A DNA stretch of 10,706 nucleotides from Alphaproteobacteria bacterium (GCA_022425565.1 JAKMFG010000126.1:1-10706); one strand, 5' to 3'. Counted from the first letter of the stretch, positions 1-7,171 are shown. Program-made: numbers and translations. Notes: a model not told the origin generated them from the sequence alone.

Positions 1-197
1 CTGCTGAAGAGGCCCCTGCTGAAGAGGCTCCGGCTGAAGAGGCTCCGGCTGAGGCTGCCGCTGCTGATGATGCTCCGGCTGAAGAGGCCCCGGCCGAAGA
101 GGCAGCAGCCGAAGATGCTCCGGCTGAAGAGGCCCCGGCCGAAGAGGCAGCAGCCGAAGATGCTCCGGCTGAAGAGGGCTCTTCCGAGGAGTCATGA
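1..197 (+). CDS. rpsP: 30S ribosomal protein S16, C-terminal tail only (5' truncated by window edge)
   Basis: The reading frame is open from base 3 and ends at TGA 195-197, giving 64 visible residues. All of it is low-complexity: repeats of the pentapeptide AEEAP and variants (AEEAA, AEDAP, ADDAP), closing with GSSEES. The folded S16 domain lies upstream of the window, so identification is contextual. In proteobacteria rpsP stands directly before rimM-trmD-rplS, and alphaproteobacterial S16 proteins often carry an acidic Ala/Glu-rich C-terminal extension that E. coli S16 lacks. S16 is an early-binding protein of the 30S subunit; the tail is expected to be disordered and has no assigned function. 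The stop overlaps the rimM start as ATGA, which suggests translational coupling. The alternative, another acidic repeat protein in this position, is less likely. Confidence 0.85.
   Translation, partial: AEEAPAEEAPAEEAPAEAAAADDAPAEEAPAEEAAAEDAPAEEAPAEEAAAEDAPAEEGSSEES
69..177 (+). repeat. In-frame 45-bp tandem repeat in the rpsP tail (about 2.4 copies)
   Basis: Bases 71-115 and 116-160 are identical, and period-45 identity runs from 69 to 177. The 45-bp unit is built from three 15-bp (five-codon) subunits encoding AEEAP/AEEAA/AEDAP variants, and looser 15-bp copies extend upstream to the window edge. Because the period is a multiple of three, gain or loss of units keeps the frame. The repeat contains many GAAGAGG strings, a by-product of the Glu-Glu-Ala codons. 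Confidence 0.95.
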
Positions 198-742
198 TCA
201 CGGACCGGCTCGCCATAGGGGCGGTCGCCGGTGCCCATGGGGTGAGGGGCCAGTTCAAGGTCAAGCCCTTCACCGAGGCACCGCGTGATATCGCCGCCTA
301 TGGTCCGGTTATGGCCGGTGACCGGCAGATGACTCTTGTTGTGAAGGGCGTGGCCTCGAACGGGATGGTCATTGTCGCGGCGGATGAAATCACCGATCGC
401 GACGCGGCGCAGGCGCTTCGCGGCACCGAACTGACGGTGGCGCGCGGCAGCCTTCCTGTACCGGAAGGTGACGATGTCTATCATGCCGACCTGATCGGGC
501 TTGCCGCCGAGACACCGGATGGCGCCCCGCTAGGCAGGCTGGTGGCGCTGCATGATTTTGGTGCCGGTGAAATTGCCGAGGTAAAGCCTGAAAAGGGACC
601 CTCGGTAATGTTGCCCTTCGGATCGGACTACGTTCCGGAAATAGACCTCGAGGGTGGGCGAGTGGTGATTGCGCCGCCCGACGGGTTGCTGGAGATGGCG
701 GCGGCGGCCGGTTCGCCGCCGGAGGACGGCAGAGATGGCTGA
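194..742 (+). CDS. rimM: 16S rRNA processing / 30S maturation protein RimM
   Basis: A 182-residue protein, close to the usual RimM length of about 170-185. RimM binds ribosomal protein S19 in the 30S head and assists late maturation of the small subunit in the cytoplasm. The N-terminal RimM barrel is seen at about residues 5-88, with the family motif [16 protein letters not shown] at 13-28. A PRC-barrel-like C-terminal domain follows at about 95-168 ([26 protein letters not shown], then VMLPF near 138-142), ending in the typical [11 protein letters not shown]. The last 15 residues are a non-conserved Gly/Pro/Glu tail. The ATG at 194 overlaps the rpsP stop. An AGGAG at 187-191 is only 2 nt from it, so coupling to rpsP translation probably matters. 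Its own 3' end overlaps trmD by 8 nt. Confidence 0.97.
   Translation: MITDRLAIGAVAGAHGVRGQFKVKPFTEAPRDIAAYGPVMAGDRQMTLVVKGVASNGMVIVAADEITDRDAAQALRGTELTVARGSLPVPEGDDVYHADLIGLAAETPDGAPLGRLVALHDFGAGEIAEVKPEKGPSVMLPFGSDYVPEIDLEGGRVVIAPPDGLLEMAAAAGSPPEDGRDG
721..725 (+). promoter_or_regulatory. Shine-Dalgarno of trmD inside rimM
   Basis: GGAGG lies 9 nt upstream of ATG 735. This fixes the trmD start at 735 rather than the in-frame ATG at 669, which would add 22 Arg-rich residues and overlap rimM by 74 nt. Confidence 0.75.
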
Positions 743-1460
743 GGCAGGCTGGCAGGCGACGGTTCTGACGCTGTTCCCGGAGATGTTTCCGGGACCGCTT
801 GGCGCATCGCTTGCCGGGAAATCCCTGAAGGAGGGCATCTGGTCGCTGAAAACGCTGGACATTCGGCAGTTTGCGCGCGATAAGCACCGGACTGTGGACG
901 ACGTGCCTCTCGGGGGCGGTGTTGGCATGGTGCTGAAGCCCGATATTGTGGCGGCGGCACTTGATCAGGTCAGCGCAGCGCCCGGCCCCAGAATATACCT
1001 GACCCCGCGGGGTCGGCCACTGGACCAGCCGTTGGCGCGGCAACTTGCCGAAGGCGATGGTGCGGTATTTCTGTGTGGGCGCTATGAGGGTGTCGACCAG
1101 CGCGCGATCGACGCGGCGCAGATGCTGGAAGTCAGCATCGGTGATTACATTCTGTCAGGCGGCGAAATGGCGGCACTGACGGTACTGGATGCGGTGGTCA
1201 GGCTTTTGCCGGGCGTTATCGGCAAGGAAGAGAGCCACCGCGAGGAAAGTTTCGAGACCGGGTTGCTGGAGTCTTCGCTCTACACCCACCCACGGAACTG
1301 GAATGGAATTGAGGCGCCGGAGATTCTGGCGTCGGGCCACCACCAGAAGATTGCCGAATGGCGTCTGGAGGAGGCGAAGAAGGAGACGCGGACGCGTCGA
1401 CCAGATTTGTGGCAGAGGTACCTGCAAGGGCAGGCACCGGACAACAAGGCGAAGGAATAG
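735..1460 (+). CDS. trmD: tRNA (guanine-N1-)-methyltransferase TrmD
   Basis: A 241-residue SPOUT-class methyltransferase that uses S-adenosylmethionine to make m1G37 in tRNAs with G36, preventing +1 frameshifting. The N-terminal TLFPEMF (12-18) and [16 protein letters not shown] (55-70) are recognisable. The trefoil-knot SAM site follows: [11 protein letters not shown] (88-98), [11 protein letters not shown] (113-123) and [11 protein letters not shown] (134-144). Arg156 matches E. coli Arg154. The C-terminal tRNA-binding part includes [15 protein letters not shown] (196-210). Departures from E. coli: the catalytic Asp169 position is Glu171 (REESF), the HYTRP motif reads LYTHP (182-186), and the Tyr of the PYGGG motif is Leu59. 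The start overlaps rimM by 8 nt and rplS follows after 4 nt. Identity is secure. Confidence 0.97.
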   Translation: MAEAGWQATVLTLFPEMFPGPLGASLAGKSLKEGIWSLKTLDIRQFARDKHRTVDDVPLGGGVGMVLKPDIVAAALDQVSAAPGPRIYLTPRGRPLDQPLARQLAEGDGAVFLCGRYEGVDQRAIDAAQMLEVSIGDYILSGGEMAALTVLDAVVRLLPGVIGKEESHREESFETGLLESSLYTHPRNWNGIEAPEILASGHHQKIAEWRLEEAKKETRTRRPDLWQRYLQGQAPDNKAKE

Positions 1461-1464
1461 GGCG

Positions 1465-1845
1465 ATGAACATCGTTGACCGCATTGGCAAGAAGCAAATG
1501 GAAAAGGCGCTGGCGCAGCGCGCCATGCCGGAATTCGGCGCCGGCGACACGCTGCGTGTCGACGTAAAGGTTGTCGAAGGTACGCGCGAGCGGATCCAGG
1601 CATTTGAGGGCGTCTGCATCGCCCGCAAGAACGACGGTGTGAACTCATCCTTCACCGTCCGCAAGCTGTCCTATGGCGAGGGCGTCGAGCGGGTCTTCCC
1701 GCTTTACGGTCCGCAGGTTGCCGGTGTCACTGTTGTGCGCCGTGGCCGCGTCCGCCGGGCAAAGCTCTACTATCTGCGTGGCCGGACCGGTAAGGCTGCC
1801 CGCATTGCCGAAAAAACAACAAACCGCGAGGCATCTTCCTCCTGA
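1465..1845 (+). CDS. rplS: 50S ribosomal protein L19
   Basis: A 126-residue basic protein, within the family range (about 115-130). L19 lies at the 30S-50S interface of the ribosome. The sequence begins with MNIVDRI, and the SH3-like core (about 20-105) holds [29 protein letters not shown] (27-55), [20 protein letters not shown] (62-81) and the L19 signature region [15 protein letters not shown] (91-105). A short Lys/Ala/Ser-rich tail ends it. AAGGA at 1452-1456, inside the trmD 3' end, sits 8 nt before the ATG. It is the last gene of the rpsP-rimM-trmD-rplS block; leuC follows after 54 nt on the same strand. Confidence 0.98.
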   Translation: MNIVDRIGKKQMEKALAQRAMPEFGAGDTLRVDVKVVEGTRERIQAFEGVCIARKNDGVNSSFTVRKLSYGEGVERVFPLYGPQVAGVTVVRRGRVRRAKLYYLRGRTGKAARIAEKTTNREASSS

Positions 1846-1846
1846 C

Positions 1847-1884
1847 GGCTGTGACCGGCAAGGAAGATCCCCTCGCCGGCAGCC
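1847..1884 (+). terminator. Imperfect hairpin between rplS and leuC (terminator, attenuator or processing site uncertain)
   Basis: GGCTG (1847-1851) pairs with CAGCC (1880-1884) and CCGGC (1855-1859) with GCCGG (1875-1879). A TGA bulge lies on the left, and a further AGG/CCT pairing (1861-1863 with 1871-1873) can close the inner part. The stem is followed by TTAA and then the leuC Shine-Dalgarno, not a U-run. It is therefore not a canonical intrinsic terminator; partial termination, mRNA processing or 3'-end stabilisation are open options. Confidence 0.45.
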
Positions 1885-1899
1885 TTAACGGAGGAATAC

Positions 1900-3309
1900 A
1901 TGTCGGCGCGAAAGACCCTTTTTGACAAAATCTGGGATGCCCATGTCGTGCATCGCCAGGACGACGGTACCTGCCTGATTTACATCGACAGGCACCTTGT
2001 TCACGAGGTGACCAGCCCGCAGGCTTTCGAAGGTCTGCGCAATACTGGCCGGGGCGTTCGCTCGCCGAACCGCACCCTCGCCGTCGCCGACCACAACGTC
2101 CCGACAACTGATCGTTCCGCTGGCATTGCCGATGAAGAATCGCGCATTCAGGTCGAAGCGCTCGCCAATAATGCCGCTGAATTTGGTGTTCCCTATTTCG
2201 CCATGGATGATATCCGCCAGGGCATCGTTCATGTGATTGGGCCGGAACAAGGGTTTACCCAGCCCGGCATGACCATTGTCTGTGGTGATTCGCACACCGC
2301 GACCCACGGTGCGTTCGGCGCGCTGGCATTCGGCATCGGCACATCCGAGGTCGAGCATGTGCTGGCCACCCAGACTCTGATCCAGAAGCCTGCCAAGAAC
2401 ATGCGGATCACCGTTGACGGCGATCTGGCGCCCGGCGTCACAGCCAAGGATGTCATCCTCGCCATCATCGGCAGGATTGGCACCGCAGGCGGCACCGGAC
2501 ACGTTATCGAATTTGCCGGCTCGGCCATTCGCGATCTGTCGATGGAAGGGCGTATGACCGTCTGCAACATGGCGATCGAGGGCGGCGCGCGTGCCGGCAT
2601 GATCGCGCCGGACGAAAAGACATTTGCCTATATCAAGGACAAGCCGATGTCGCCGAAGGGCGATGTCTGGGACAAGGCCGTCGCCTACTGGCGCTCGCTG
2701 CCGTCCGACGAAGGTGCCAACTATGACACCGAGATCGTGCTTCCCGCCGCTGAGATTGCGCCGACCGTGACCTGGGGCACCTCGCCTGAGGACGCGCTGC
2801 CGATTACCGATTCGGTTCCCGATCCCGACAAGGAGAAGGATCAGGCAAAGCGGGCCAAACTACAGCGGGCCATCGACTATATGGGCCTGACCGCCGGCCA
2901 GAAGCTGACCGATGTGAAGATCGACACGGTCTTTATCGGGTCCTGCACCAACAGCCGGATCGAGGATCTGCGATCGGCCGCGTCCGTTGCCGAGGGCCAC
3001 AAGGTTGCCGACGGCATCCGCGCGATGGTCGTTCCGGGCTCGGGCCTTGTAAAGGAGCAGGCCGAGGCCGAGGGACTCGACAAGGTGTTTATGGCTGCCG
3101 GTTTTGAATGGCGCGAGCCGGGATGTTCGATGTGCCTTGCCATGAACGCGGACAAGCTGTCCGAGGGCGAGCGCTGCGCCTCGACCTCGAACCGCAATTT
3201 TGAAGGCCGCCAGGGACGCGGCGGACGCACGCATCTGGTCAGCCCGGAAATGGCTGCTGCTGCTGCTGTGACCGGTCACCTGACCGATATTCGCGAGTTC
3301 CAGGGCTGA
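1900..3309 (+). CDS. leuC: 3-isopropylmalate dehydratase (isopropylmalate isomerase), large subunit
   Basis: A 469-residue aconitase-superfamily subunit, the usual length for bacterial LeuC. With LeuD it interconverts 2- and 3-isopropylmalate in leucine biosynthesis in the cytoplasm. The aconitase motif [29 protein letters not shown] is at 127-155. The three [4Fe-4S] ligands are Cys349 (FIGSCTNSR), Cys409 and Cys412 ([11 protein letters not shown]). The C-terminal [30 protein letters not shown] (431-460) is typical. GGAGG at 1890-1894 is 5 nt before the ATG, which supports this start. leuD follows after 17 nt. No leucine-rich leader peptide is visible in the upstream gap, so classical leucine attenuation is not supported. 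The leuC/leuD pairing makes homoaconitase or aconitase unlikely. Confidence 0.98.
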   Translation: MSARKTLFDKIWDAHVVHRQDDGTCLIYIDRHLVHEVTSPQAFEGLRNTGRGVRSPNRTLAVADHNVPTTDRSAGIADEESRIQVEALANNAAEFGVPYFAMDDIRQGIVHVIGPEQGFTQPGMTIVCGDSHTATHGAFGALAFGIGTSEVEHVLATQTLIQKPAKNMRITVDGDLAPGVTAKDVILAIIGRIGTAGGTGHVIEFAGSAIRDLSMEGRMTVCNMAIEGGARAGMIAPDEKTFAYIKDKPMSPKGDVWDKAVAYWRSLPSDEGANYDTEIVLPAAEIAPTVTWGTSPEDALPITDSVPDPDKEKDQAKRAKLQRAIDYMGLTAGQKLTDVKIDTVFIGSCTNSRIEDLRSAASVAEGHKVADGIRAMVVPGSGLVKEQAEAEGLDKVFMAAGFEWREPGCSMCLAMNADKLSEGERCASTSNRNFEGRQGRGGRTHLVSPEMAAAAAVTGHLTDIREFQG

Positions 3310-3326
3310 GCGGCAGGGAGTGAATC

Positions 3327-3932
3327 ATGAAGAAATTTGACCAGCTGGCCGGCGTCGCCGCGCCGCTCAACATCCTCAATATCGACACCGATATGATCAT
3401 CCCGAAGCAGTTCCTGAAGACCATCAAGCGGTCGGGGCTGGGTGCGAACCTGTTCGACGAGATGCGCTTCACGCAGGATGGCGAGGAAATTGCCGATTTC
3501 GTACTGAACCGCGAGCCTTATCGCGGCGCGGAGATCATCGTTGCCGGTGACAATTTCGGCTGCGGGTCGAGCCGCGAGCACGCGCCCTGGGCGCTTCTCG
3601 ATTTCGGCATTCGCTGTGTGATCTCGACCAGTTTCGCCGATATCTTCTACAATAACTGCTTCAAGAACGGCATTCTGCCGATCACCGTTTCTGCGGATGA
3701 ACGCGACGCGCTGATGGCCGATGCGGCCGATGTCGAGAACCCTGAGCTCTCGATCGATCTCGTGAAGCAGACCATCCGCCGTCCGAACGGCGTGGAGGTC
3801 AGTTTCGAAATCGACCCGTTCCGAAAAAAGTGCCTTCTCGAGGGGCTGGACGATATTGGCCTGACCATGGAGAAGAGCGGATCGATCGACAGTTTCGAGG
3901 CAACCCGATCCGAAGAAAAGCCCTGGCTCTAG
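3327..3932 (+). CDS. leuD: 3-isopropylmalate dehydratase, small subunit
   Basis: A 201-residue aconitase swivel-domain subunit, the standard length for the small subunit. It pairs with the LeuC product and contributes substrate-recognition residues. The sequence starts [30 protein letters not shown], the characteristic N-terminus. The core motif [21 protein letters not shown] is at 75-95, followed by [17 protein letters not shown] at 103-119. AGGGAG (3315-3320) lies 6 nt from the ATG. The short 17-nt gap after leuC indicates co-transcription. The next gene, leuB, is separated by an unusual 95-nt repeat-bearing gap. Nothing in the protein looks abnormal. Confidence 0.98.
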   Translation: MKKFDQLAGVAAPLNILNIDTDMIIPKQFLKTIKRSGLGANLFDEMRFTQDGEEIADFVLNREPYRGAEIIVAGDNFGCGSSREHAPWALLDFGIRCVISTSFADIFYNNCFKNGILPITVSADERDALMADAADVENPELSIDLVKQTIRRPNGVEVSFEIDPFRKKCLLEGLDDIGLTMEKSGSIDSFEATRSEEKPWL

Positions 3933-3953
3933 CGGCCGGCCGGCGATCTCGCC

Positions 3954-4006
3954 AGACCGGACACAAGACCGGACACAAGACCAGAAACCAGACCACAGAC
4001 CAGACC
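3954..4006 (+). repeat. Five AGACC motifs phased at exactly 12 nt in the leuD-leuB gap
   Basis: AGACC begins at 3954, 3966, 3978, 3990 and 4002. The first two 12-bp units (AGACCGGACACA) are identical and the next two are degenerate; one extra AGACC falls out of phase at 3997. The 57 nt from 3954 to 4010 hold 25 A, 20 C, 11 G and a single T on the + strand, unlike the flanking genes. The transcript would be poorly structured. Its role is unknown: a slippage-generated minisatellite, a Rho-loading-like C-rich segment or a protein-binding leader are possibilities. Confidence 0.9.
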
Positions 4007-4016
4007 AATCGGGGGC

Positions 4017-4020
4017 AGGA
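4017..4020 (+). promoter_or_regulatory. Shine-Dalgarno of leuB
   Basis: AGGA lies 7 nt before ATG 4028. This favours 4028 as the start although the frame is open upstream through the 12-nt repeats as far as 3830, inside leuD. Confidence 0.65.
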
Positions 4021-4027
4021 TCAGCTC

Positions 4028-5140
4028 ATGGCATCGAACCGCAAAATCATGGTGCTTCCAGGTGATGGAATCGGCACCGAAATCATGGCAGCCAACATGA
4101 AGATCATCGACTGGCTGGCCAAGCACAGGTCGATCGATTTCGATATGCAGGAAGGCCTTGTCGGCGGCGCGGCCTATGACGTGCACGGCACGCCGCTGAC
4201 CGACGAGACACTTGCAGATTCGATTGCGTCCGACGCCGTGCTGTTCGGTGCCGTTGGCGGCCCGGCCTATGATGATCTGGCCTTTGAGCTGAAGCCCGAG
4301 CGCGGCCTTCTGGCATTGCGCAAGGAAATGGACCTGTTTGCCAACCTGCGCCCGGCCATTGTCTTTCCTTCGCTTGTCGACGCATCCACGCTGAAGCCGG
4401 ATGTCGTTTCCGGCCTCGATATCATGATCCTTCGCGAGCTGTGCGGCGGGTCCTATTTCGCCGAGCCGCGTGGCATCGATGATCTGGCTGACGGCACGCG
4501 CAAGGGCTATGACACCAACGCCTATACCACGCCCGAGATCGAGCGGATCGGCCGTGTCGGCATGGACCTTGCGCGCAAGCGTGGTGGCAAGCTGACCTCG
4601 GTCGAAAAGTCGAATGTGATGCATTCCGGCATTCTCTGGCGTCAGGTGATGACCGCGCTTCACGCCGCCGAGGGTGACGGCGTCGAGCTTGGCCATATGT
4701 ATGCCGACAACTGTGCCATGCAGCTTGTCCGCAACCCCAAGCAGTTCGATGTGATCGTCACCGACAATCTGTTTGGCGACCTGCTGTCCGACTGTGCCGC
4801 GATGCTCACCGGATCGCTCGGCATGCTGCCGTCGGCGTCGCTCGGTGCGCCGGACCCCGAGACCGGCCTTCCCAAGGCAATGTACGAGCCCGTGCACGGG
4901 TCGGCACCAGACATCGCCGGCAAGGGCGTCGCCAATCCGCTGGCCCAGTTCATGAGCTTTGCGATGCTGCTTCGCTACAGCTTCGGCCAGGGTGCCGAGG
5001 CTGATCTTCTCGAGGCGGCCGTTGACCGGGCGCTGCAATCGACCCGCACTGGCGACATCATGACCCCGGGCTGCACCGAAACCGGCACCGACGGCATGAC
5101 CGCGGCCGTGCTGGATGCGATGGACAGGCTGGCGCGCTAG
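4028..5140 (+). CDS. leuB: 3-isopropylmalate dehydrogenase
   Basis: A 370-residue NAD-dependent beta-decarboxylating dehydrogenase that oxidises and decarboxylates 3-isopropylmalate to 2-oxoisocaproate, the third leucine-specific step. The N-terminus reads [20 protein letters not shown], with the family PGDGIG at 11-16. Substrate-binding arginines are Arg98, Arg108 and Arg136. Catalytic Tyr143 lies in GGSYF and Lys194 in SVEKSNV; metal-binding aspartates are Asp227, Asp251 and Asp255. The IDH/IMDH signature is [21 protein letters not shown] (247-267). The nucleotide-binding [15 protein letters not shown] (290-304) is intact. The LRELCGG loop and the leuC-leuD neighbours favour isopropylmalate over isocitrate or tartrate. 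It sits 95 nt after leuD and 65 nt before asd. Confidence 0.98.
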   Translation: MASNRKIMVLPGDGIGTEIMAANMKIIDWLAKHRSIDFDMQEGLVGGAAYDVHGTPLTDETLADSIASDAVLFGAVGGPAYDDLAFELKPERGLLALRKEMDLFANLRPAIVFPSLVDASTLKPDVVSGLDIMILRELCGGSYFAEPRGIDDLADGTRKGYDTNAYTTPEIERIGRVGMDLARKRGGKLTSVEKSNVMHSGILWRQVMTALHAAEGDGVELGHMYADNCAMQLVRNPKQFDVIVTDNLFGDLLSDCAAMLTGSLGMLPSASLGAPDPETGLPKAMYEPVHGSAPDIAGKGVANPLAQFMSFAMLLRYSFGQGAEADLLEAAVDRALQSTRTGDIMTPGCTETGTDGMTAAVLDAMDRLAR

Positions 5141-5195
5141 TGCCGCCGGCCATATGAGACCGAACTGCCAGCTTGTATGAAGCCGGGCGGAAAAC

Positions 5196-5200
5196 GAGGA
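5196..5200 (+). promoter_or_regulatory. Shine-Dalgarno of asd
   Basis: GAGGA with ATG 5206 downstream (6 nt from GAGG) marks the asd start. An in-frame TTG at 5173 would add 11 residues with no comparable site. An imperfect inverted repeat (CCGCC 5143-5147 with GGCGG 5186-5190, GGC 5148-5150 with GCC 5182-5184) lies just upstream; its 31-nt loop makes it weak. Confidence 0.65.
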
Positions 5201-5205
5201 TAGAG

Positions 5206-6240
5206 ATGGGATACAGAGTTGCTGTTGTCGGCGCCACAGGCGCTGTCGGACGCGAGATGCTGCAGACACTTGCCGAGAGGAATTTTCCGGCGGACAAGGT
5301 GCATGCCCTTGCCTCGTCGCGCTCGACAGGGCGCGAGGTGTCCTATGGCGAGGATGACGTGCTGACCATCGGCGCCCTCGACAAGTTCGATTTCGGTGAA
5401 GCCGACATCGCCCTGTTCTCGGCAGGCGGCGACACCTCCAAGGCTGTTGCCCCGAAGGCAGGCGAGGCCGGCTGCATCGTTATCGACAATTCATCCGCCT
5501 TCCGCATGGAAGATGATGTGCCGCTGATCGTGCCGGAGGTCAATCCTGACACGGTCGAAGGCGCACTCCCGGCAAATGGCGGGCGCAACATCATCGCCAA
5601 CCCGAACTGCTCGACCGCCCAGCTCGTCGTGGCGCTGAAGCCGGTGCATGACGCCTTTGGCGTGCGCCGCGTCGTGGTGTCGACCTATCAGGCGACCTCG
5701 GGTGCCGGCAAGGACGGCATGGACGAGCTGTTCAACCAGACGCGTGGCATCTATGTGAATGACGTGGTGCAGCCCGAGAAGTTCACCAAGCAGATCGCCT
5801 TTAACGCGATCCCGCATATCGACAGCTTCCTTGATGACGGCTTCACCAAGGAAGAGTGGAAGATGACGGTGGAGACGAAGAAGATTCTCGATCCGTCGAT
5901 CGAGCTGGTCGCGCATTGTGTTCGCATTCCGGTCTTCATCGGCCACAGCGAGGCTGTGTTCATCGAGACCGACAGGCCGATGACGGAAAAAGGGTTCCGT
6001 GACCTGCTCCGCGAGGCGCCGGGTGTCACCGTGGTCGATCACCGTGCGAATGAGGGCTATGTCACGCCGCATGAATGTGCCGGCGAAGACGCTGTCTTCA
6101 TCAGCCGGATCCGCAAGGATCCTACCGTCGAGAACGGCATGGTGTTCTGGTGCGTGTCGGACAATCTTCGCAAGGGTGCGGCGCTGAATTCCGTCCAGAT
6201 TGCAGAGCTTGTCGTCGAGCGTGGTCTGTCGGGTCGCTAG
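5206..6240 (+). CDS. asd: Aspartate-semialdehyde dehydrogenase
   Basis: A 344-residue NADP-dependent enzyme that reduces L-4-aspartyl phosphate to aspartate semialdehyde, the branch point to lysine/diaminopimelate, threonine and methionine. The glycine-rich nucleotide motif GATGAVG is at 9-15. The catalytic cysteine is Cys135 in ANPNCSTAQL, with Gln162 in TYQATSGAG. The active-site Arg240 and His247 lie in HCVRIPVFIGHSEAV (237-251). NGMVFWCVSDNLRKGAALNSVQIAE near the C-terminus is typical. Length matches the family (about 335-370). It lies 65 nt after leuB on the same strand and may be read with the leu genes, although it serves a different pathway. It ends 28 nt before the stop codon of the convergent pdxY-like gene. 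Confidence 0.98.
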   Translation: MGYRVAVVGATGAVGREMLQTLAERNFPADKVHALASSRSTGREVSYGEDDVLTIGALDKFDFGEADIALFSAGGDTSKAVAPKAGEAGCIVIDNSSAFRMEDDVPLIVPEVNPDTVEGALPANGGRNIIANPNCSTAQLVVALKPVHDAFGVRRVVVSTYQATSGAGKDGMDELFNQTRGIYVNDVVQPEKFTKQIAFNAIPHIDSFLDDGFTKEEWKMTVETKKILDPSIELVAHCVRIPVFIGHSEAVFIETDRPMTEKGFRDLLREAPGVTVVDHRANEGYVTPHECAGEDAVFISRIRKDPTVENGMVFWCVSDNLRKGAALNSVQIAELVVERGLSGR

Positions 6241-6247
6241 GCAGGCA

Positions 6248-6274
6248 CGCTGACTGGCAGATCGCTGGTCAGCG
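6248..6274. terminator. Inverted repeat between convergent asd and pdxY-like gene
   Basis: CGCTGAC (6248-6254) is perfectly inverted as GTCAGCG (6268-6274), with an inner CAG/CTG pairing (6258-6260 with 6265-6267) around a 4-nt loop. It fills the asd-pdxY gap and covers the pdxY stop codon (6269-6271 on the minus strand). Position and symmetry suit a bidirectional transcript end. No T-run follows on either strand, so it is not a canonical intrinsic terminator. Confidence 0.45.
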
Positions 6275-7084
6275 AGCCAGCGCCCTCACTGTCTCGAGTG
6301 ATTCCAGAAGCGATAGGTCGCGTCCGTCAGGGCTTGCTGCAATGACCGATTGCGCCGTGTGGCTGGCAGCCTCGAACGCATCGCTGAGCGGATAGCCCAG
6401 ATTAAGCAGCCCGGCCAAAAGCGCCGTCAGCAAATCACCGCCACCAGCCACATTCTTTCCGGCATCACCGGCGGCCTGCCAATTGGCAGCACTATCCGCC
6501 GTGACCAGAAGATCACCTGTGTGGCCGTCCTCGACCACGCCCGTGGTGATGACGGCCTTCAGGCCATAGAGGTCGATCAGCTCTCCGGCAGCATGGGCGC
6601 TGTCGTCCTGCCCGCCGACATCCCGGCCTGACAAATAAGACAGCTCATAGTGATTCGGCGTGATGATATCGGCCCGTGGCAGCAGTTCGGCCATCATTGC
6701 GTCGGCGATTTCCTGCGCGACATAAAGCCGCCCGCCGTCACCCAGAACCGGGTCGAGGATATAGGTTCCGCTGGTGGCATCGCGCCAGCCATCGACGAAC
6801 GCCGCGATGCCTGCCACCTGCCCGGCGCTTCCCAGATAACCGCTGGTGACGATGGTGACGCCGGATGTGTCCGTGAGGCTCAGGATGCCGTCGAGGACAG
6901 AAGCAAGGATATCGTCTGGAATCGCGCCGCCAGCGCGGTTTCCGTATCCCGGATGGGCGGCAAGCATCACCGTATCGACCAGCAATGGATGCTGCCCGAG
7001 CGCGGTCAGCACCGGTCCTGCGACGGTGTTGCCGACAAAGCCGGCGGCGACCGATGACTGGATGGAAAGAACCTGTTTCATCAT
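6269..7084 (-). CDS. pdxY: Pyridoxal kinase, PdxY/PdxK-like (ribokinase superfamily)
   Basis: A 271-residue protein; family members are about 275-290. Pyridoxal kinase uses ATP to phosphorylate pyridoxal in the pyridoxal 5'-phosphate salvage pathway. The N-terminus VLSIQSSVAAGFVGNTVAGPVL (5-26) matches the PdxY pattern of IQS followed by GN. VTSGYLGSAGQV is at 79-90, DPVLGDGG at 111-118 and the ATP-side TPNHYELSYL at 142-151. The anion-hole motif is GGGD (214-217), with Asp217 as probable catalytic base; the usual form is GTGD or GVGD. Two tandem ATGs (7084 and 7081) could start it, and no strong Shine-Dalgarno is seen for either. It is transcribed toward asd and away from sdhC, apparently alone. 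A related hydroxymethylpyrimidine or other vitamin kinase cannot be wholly excluded. Confidence 0.88.
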   Translation of the reverse strand: MMKQVLSIQSSVAAGFVGNTVAGPVLTALGQHPLLVDTVMLAAHPGYGNRAGGAIPDDILASVLDGILSLTDTSGVTIVTSGYLGSAGQVAGIAAFVDGWRDATSGTYILDPVLGDGGRLYVAQEIADAMMAELLPRADIITPNHYELSYLSGRDVGGQDDSAHAAGELIDLYGLKAVITTGVVEDGHTGDLLVTADSAANWQAAGDAGKNVAGGGDLLTALLAGLLNLGYPLSDAFEAASHTAQSVIAASPDGRDLSLLESLETVRALAR

Positions 7085-7147
7085 CGCCGAGTTGTCACCG
7101 GAATCAGGGAACGAGGCAAATGAAATCTTCTGTAACCGGCGCAGATC

Positions 7148-7171
7148 ATGTGAACTTCCCTGCTTTCACAT
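7148..7171. promoter_or_regulatory. Candidate operator: inverted repeat ATGTGAA-N10-TTCACAT upstream of sdhC
   Basis: ATGTGAA (7148-7154) and TTCACAT (7165-7171) are perfect 7-bp inverted copies separated by 10 nt. The right arm shares its last T with the candidate -35 box. The half-sites resemble CRP-type TGTGA/TCACA, but the spacing between these is 12 nt, not the CRP spacing of 6. A dimeric regulator of sdh is an inference. Confidence 0.45.

Noticed and set aside
67..288. A 73-residue basic repeat protein (MLRLKRPRPKRQQPK repeats) in another frame
   Set aside because: It is the frame-shifted reading of the rpsP 45-bp repeat and runs into rimM. The GC-rich repeat leaves all frames open, and it has no ribosome site of its own.
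1846..1899. A leucine attenuator with leader peptide before leuC
   Set aside because: No short ORF with a run of leucine codons is present in the gap, and only one hairpin is seen.
3830..4027. An N-terminally extended LeuB starting inside leuD and reading through the 12-nt repeats
   Set aside because: LeuB proteins begin close to the PGDGIG motif, the ATG at 4028 has a suitable AGGA, and the extension would overlap leuD by about 100 nt.
3929..5269. A 446-residue minus-strand ORF opposite leuB, ending in [17 protein letters not shown] repeats
   Set aside because: It is antisense to a clearly conserved leuB. Long antisense frames are common in GC-rich genes, and the repeats are only the complement of the 12-nt array.
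7149..7170. A CRP/FNR binding site upstream of sdhC
   Set aside because: TGTGA and TCACA are present but separated by 12 nt rather than the 6 nt needed for CRP, and the FNR half-site TTGAT is absent. It is kept only as an unassigned inverted repeat.
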